Notes under the pieces: generated by a model
Databases searched by the model: none
Seen by the model: the letters and a program-made list of their open reading frames with translations, nothing else
Told to the model about the DNA's origin: nothing
NCBI GenBank assembly: GCA_964249755.1
Contig: CAXUDB010000004.1
Span: 124,001-188,000 of the forward strand
Length of the DNA: 64,000 bases
Source: Ilyomonas sp964249755
GTDB taxonomy: Bacteria; Bacteroidota; Bacteroidia; Chitinophagales; Chitinophagaceae
Reading direction: 5' to 3'
Part shown: piece by piece, positions 61,758-64,000 of the stretch
Layout: every line of letters starts with the position of its first letter
Numbering within the stretch: the first letter of the stretch is position 1
Program-made: the position numbers and the translations under genes

Positions 61758-62777
61758 ATGAAGTACAACTTACTGGGCAATACCGGTCTCAAAGTATCCG
61801 AGCTCTGTCTCGGCACCATGACCTTCGGCGGCAAGGGTATGTGGACCGCTATCGGCACTCTCCCGCAGGACGCTGTTGATGAATTGGTAAAAGGCGCCGT
61901 CAATGCCGGCATCAATTTCATTGATACAGCCAATGTTTATTCCGAAGGATTATCCGAAGAAATGACCGGCAAAGCAATCCGCAACCTGGGGTTGAACCGC
62001 GACGACCTCGTTATTGCTACCAAAGTGCGCGGCAAAATGGGTGATGGCCCCAACAATATCGGTCTTACGCGCAAACACATCATGCAGCAGGTAGATGCCA
62101 GCCTGAAGCGTCTACAGATGGATTATATAGACCTCTACCAGACACACGCCTTCGATCCGCTCACGCCCTGGCAGGAAACCCTCTGGGCACTCGACGATCT
62201 CATTAAAGCGGGTAAGGTGCGCTACATCGGCGCCAGCAACGTAGCCGCCTGGCAACTGATGAAAGCACTCGACTTTGCCAGCTATACCCGCGTCGCACCC
62301 TATGTGTCGCTACAGGCTTACTACACTATTGCTGGCCGCGACCTGGAACGTGAAATGGTTCCTCTACTGCTCGATCAAAAAGTGGGACTCATGGTATGGA
62401 GCCCGCTCGCAGGTGGTTTGCTCAGCGGAAAATACAGCCGCGACAATGAAAAAAGCGGCGAAGGTCGCCGGGCTAATTTCGATTTCCCGCCGGTGAACCG
62501 AGAGCGGGCTTACAACATCATTGATGTGCTGAAGCCAATGGCAGAAAGCAAAGGCGCAAGCGTGGCACAGTTAGCGCTTGCCTGGTTGCTGCAGCAGCCG
62601 GTGGTTACCTCCGTCATTATCGGTGCCAACAAGATGGAGCAATTAGACGACAACCTGAAAGCGGTTGATATCAGCTTTTCGGAAGAGGAACTGAAGAAGC
62701 TCGACGAGGTGAGCAAACTGCCACCCGAATATCCCGGCTGGATGCTGGAACGCATGAATGCCGACCGGCAGGCCTGA
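61758..62777 (+). CDS. Aldo/keto reductase
   Basis: A 339-residue cytoplasmic NADPH-dependent oxidoreductase of the AKR fold. The catalytic tetrad is D56, Y61 (FIDTANVYSEG), K89 (IATKVRGK) and H130 (LYQTHAFD). Cofactor-binding parts are SPLAGGLLSGKYSR and VTSVIIGANKMEQLDDNLKAV near the end. MKYNLLGNTGLKVSELCLGTMTFGG is the usual AKR11/12-type start. It reduces small aldehydes or ketones; exact substrate unknown. A terminator follows. Confidence 0.93.
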   Translation: MKYNLLGNTGLKVSELCLGTMTFGGKGMWTAIGTLPQDAVDELVKGAVNAGINFIDTANVYSEGLSEEMTGKAIRNLGLNRDDLVIATKVRGKMGDGPNNIGLTRKHIMQQVDASLKRLQMDYIDLYQTHAFDPLTPWQETLWALDDLIKAGKVRYIGASNVAAWQLMKALDFASYTRVAPYVSLQAYYTIAGRDLEREMVPLLLDQKVGLMVWSPLAGGLLSGKYSRDNEKSGEGRRANFDFPPVNRERAYNIIDVLKPMAESKGASVAQLALAWLLQQPVVTSVIIGANKMEQLDDNLKAVDISFSEEELKKLDEVSKLPPEYPGWMLERMNADRQA

Positions 62778-62792
62778 TCAATTACCTGATAA

Positions 62793-62828
62793 AAAAAGCT
62801 GCGCCCCAACCAAAAGGCGCAGCTTTTT
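62793..62828 (+). terminator. Terminator after the aldo/keto reductase gene
   Basis: AAAAAGCTGCGCC pairs perfectly with GGCGCAGCTTTTT around a ten-base loop. Confidence 0.85.
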
Positions 62829-62946
62829 AATTTCCTCTTACTTCCAATATCCGATTAGCTGTTGGCAAGAAAAAAATAAAACTCAGGAAAGCAAAGCGAT
62901 GGCAGATTTATTGTGTTTCTCCCATCGCTAACTTAACCTATTCTCT

Positions 62947-64000
62947 ATGCGATACCTGTTGTTCCTGTGCTGTTGTTGTGTTGCTTCTTTATCCTTTACG
63001 CAAACCCTTGCCGGTGCCGGCGGAGAACGGTTTACCGAACGGATTGTAGCAAGCCGGCTAAGCGATCCGTGGGAGGTGACTTACGGACCGGACGATTATT
63101 TATGGATTACCGAATCCAAAGCCTATCTGGTAAGCCGTATTGACCCCGCTACCGGGAAGAAAACGGTGGTGCTGGATGTAAGTCCGCAACGACAGTTTCC
63201 CCGCTACGATAAGTTGAAAAAGGCGAATGGAAAACCTTGGCCACAGGGCGGGCTGATGGGGCTTGCTTTACATCCGCAATTGTTGTCGGGCAAGCCATAC
63301 GTATACATCGCTTGTCATTACCTTTTTGCCGGTGCTGCCGATACCGGAAAAGGCTGCTTGCCCGATTGGGGCGGTTGCTTTTTCACCGCCCGCATCGTTC
63401 GGTACGAATACGATAAGAAAGCGCAGCAACTGGTGCATCCGCAGGTGTTGTGCGACAGCCTCCCTGCCAGCAGCGACCACAATGGCGGGCGGTTGCTGGT
63501 AGCGCCCGTAAACGGAAAAGAGTATCTCTTCTATTCCATTGGCGATATGGGAGCCGGTCAGTTTGGCAACGCAAGCCGCCCCAACCATGCGCAGCAAAAG
63601 GACGATTATGAAGGAAAGATATTGCGGTTTAATACCGAACCCGACGGTGATAGAGATGCCTTCGACAAATGGATACCGAACGACAATCCCTTTAACAGCA
63701 CACGGCAAAATGCGGTGTATAGCTCTGGGCACCGCAACCCGCAGGGATTAGTCTATGCCGTAGTGGGCGGCAGCGGCAAAATGTATGAAAGTGAACACGG
63801 ACCGTATTCAGACGACGAGATAAACATCATAGAGAGGGGAAAGAATTACGGCCACCCGTTGGTAATCGGCTATGCCGATGGCAACTACGATGGGTTAGCC
63901 GCCGGTGTTACCTCGCACCAAAGCCTGCCTGGCACCTGGCATACTGCTTACCCACAGATTGGGAGCGAAAAGGATAATGCACAGAGGATAGGAGCAGATT
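62947..64000 (+). CDS. PQQ-dependent sugar dehydrogenase-like protein, 5' part (cut by window end)
   Basis: The first 351 codons of a secreted soluble glucose/sorbosone dehydrogenase-type beta-propeller (GSDH). The signal ends near LSFTQ. Marks are SDPWEVTYGPDDYLWITE, GLMGLALHPQLLSGKPYVYI, SSDHNGGRLLVAP (with the catalytic-type His-Asn-Gly-Gly), DDYEGKILRFN, SSGHRNPQGLVY, SEHGPYSDDEINII and GKNYGHPLV. Such enzymes oxidise sugars with PQQ and Ca2+ in the periplasm; Bacteroidota usually depend on external PQQ. The frame is still open at position 64000. Confidence 0.9.
   Translation, partial: MRYLLFLCCCCVASLSFTQTLAGAGGERFTERIVASRLSDPWEVTYGPDDYLWITESKAYLVSRIDPATGKKTVVLDVSPQRQFPRYDKLKKANGKPWPQGGLMGLALHPQLLSGKPYVYIACHYLFAGAADTGKGCLPDWGGCFFTARIVRYEYDKKAQQLVHPQVLCDSLPASSDHNGGRLLVAPVNGKEYLFYSIGDMGAGQFGNASRPNHAQQKDDYEGKILRFNTEPDGDRDAFDKWIPNDNPFNSTRQNAVYSSGHRNPQGLVYAVVGGSGKMYESEHGPYSDDEINIIERGKNYGHPLVIGYADGNYDGLAAGVTSHQSLPGTWHTAYPQIGSEKDNAQRIGAD

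Overview
The window comes from a chromosome of the phylum Bacteroidota, most probably a member of the Chitinophagaceae. The evidence is a SusC/SusD pair, five secreted proteins ending in type IX secretion (T9SS) sorting domains, a GldB-like gliding lipoprotein, TAnnTTTG-type -7 promoter boxes (best case TTG-N19-TATTTTTG in front of a tRNA gene), mostly absent Shine-Dalgarno sequences, and a one-gene-one-hairpin layout. I saw no phage, transposase, CRISPR array or rRNA. All functional calls rest on reading motifs; no database search was possible.

Layout. 1-8.2 kb: 5' end of mtaB (cut by the window edge), a secreted M36 metallopeptidase, small membrane, cold-shock and lipoprotein genes, a seven-repeat DGGY propeller protein and a FISUMP lipoprotein. 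8.2-18 kb: a degenerate 21-bp repeat array, a seven-heme cytochrome c lipoprotein, three large or medium secreted adhesin-like proteins, and decayed 3' ends of an alpha-2-macroglobulin (A2M) gene. 18-26 kb: an intact thioester A2M lipoprotein, a cation/proton antiporter with a small partner, and hsp20 with a sigma-54-like promoter and a 32-bp palindrome. 26-32 kb: a GH78 alpha-L-rhamnosidase, then a bacteriophytochrome light-sensing unit (heme oxygenase, phytochrome histidine kinase, response regulator). 32-38 kb: GldB-like lipoprotein, mutL flanked by copies of a small inverted-repeat element, and a second DGGY propeller protein. 38-41.7 kb: rfbBCA (dTDP-rhamnose precursor synthesis), a HAD phosphatase and a CAU tRNA.

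42.2-57.1 kb is the most interesting part: a ROK regulator followed by SusC, SusD, a one-cysteine redoxin, a fused cytochrome c / copper type II monooxygenase, a giant FG-GAP/UnbV protein, a vanadium-dependent haloperoxidase with a complete active site, and a GH35 beta-galactosidase. All point the same way with short gaps or overlaps. I read it as a glycan or glycoconjugate uptake locus combined with an extracytoplasmic oxidative (copper, heme, vanadate) chemistry module. The substrate is unknown.

57.4-64 kb: a lipocalin-like lipoprotein, a lipase-maturation-factor-like membrane protein, an S41 peptidase, an aldo/keto reductase and the 5' part of a PQQ-type sugar dehydrogenase cut by the window end.
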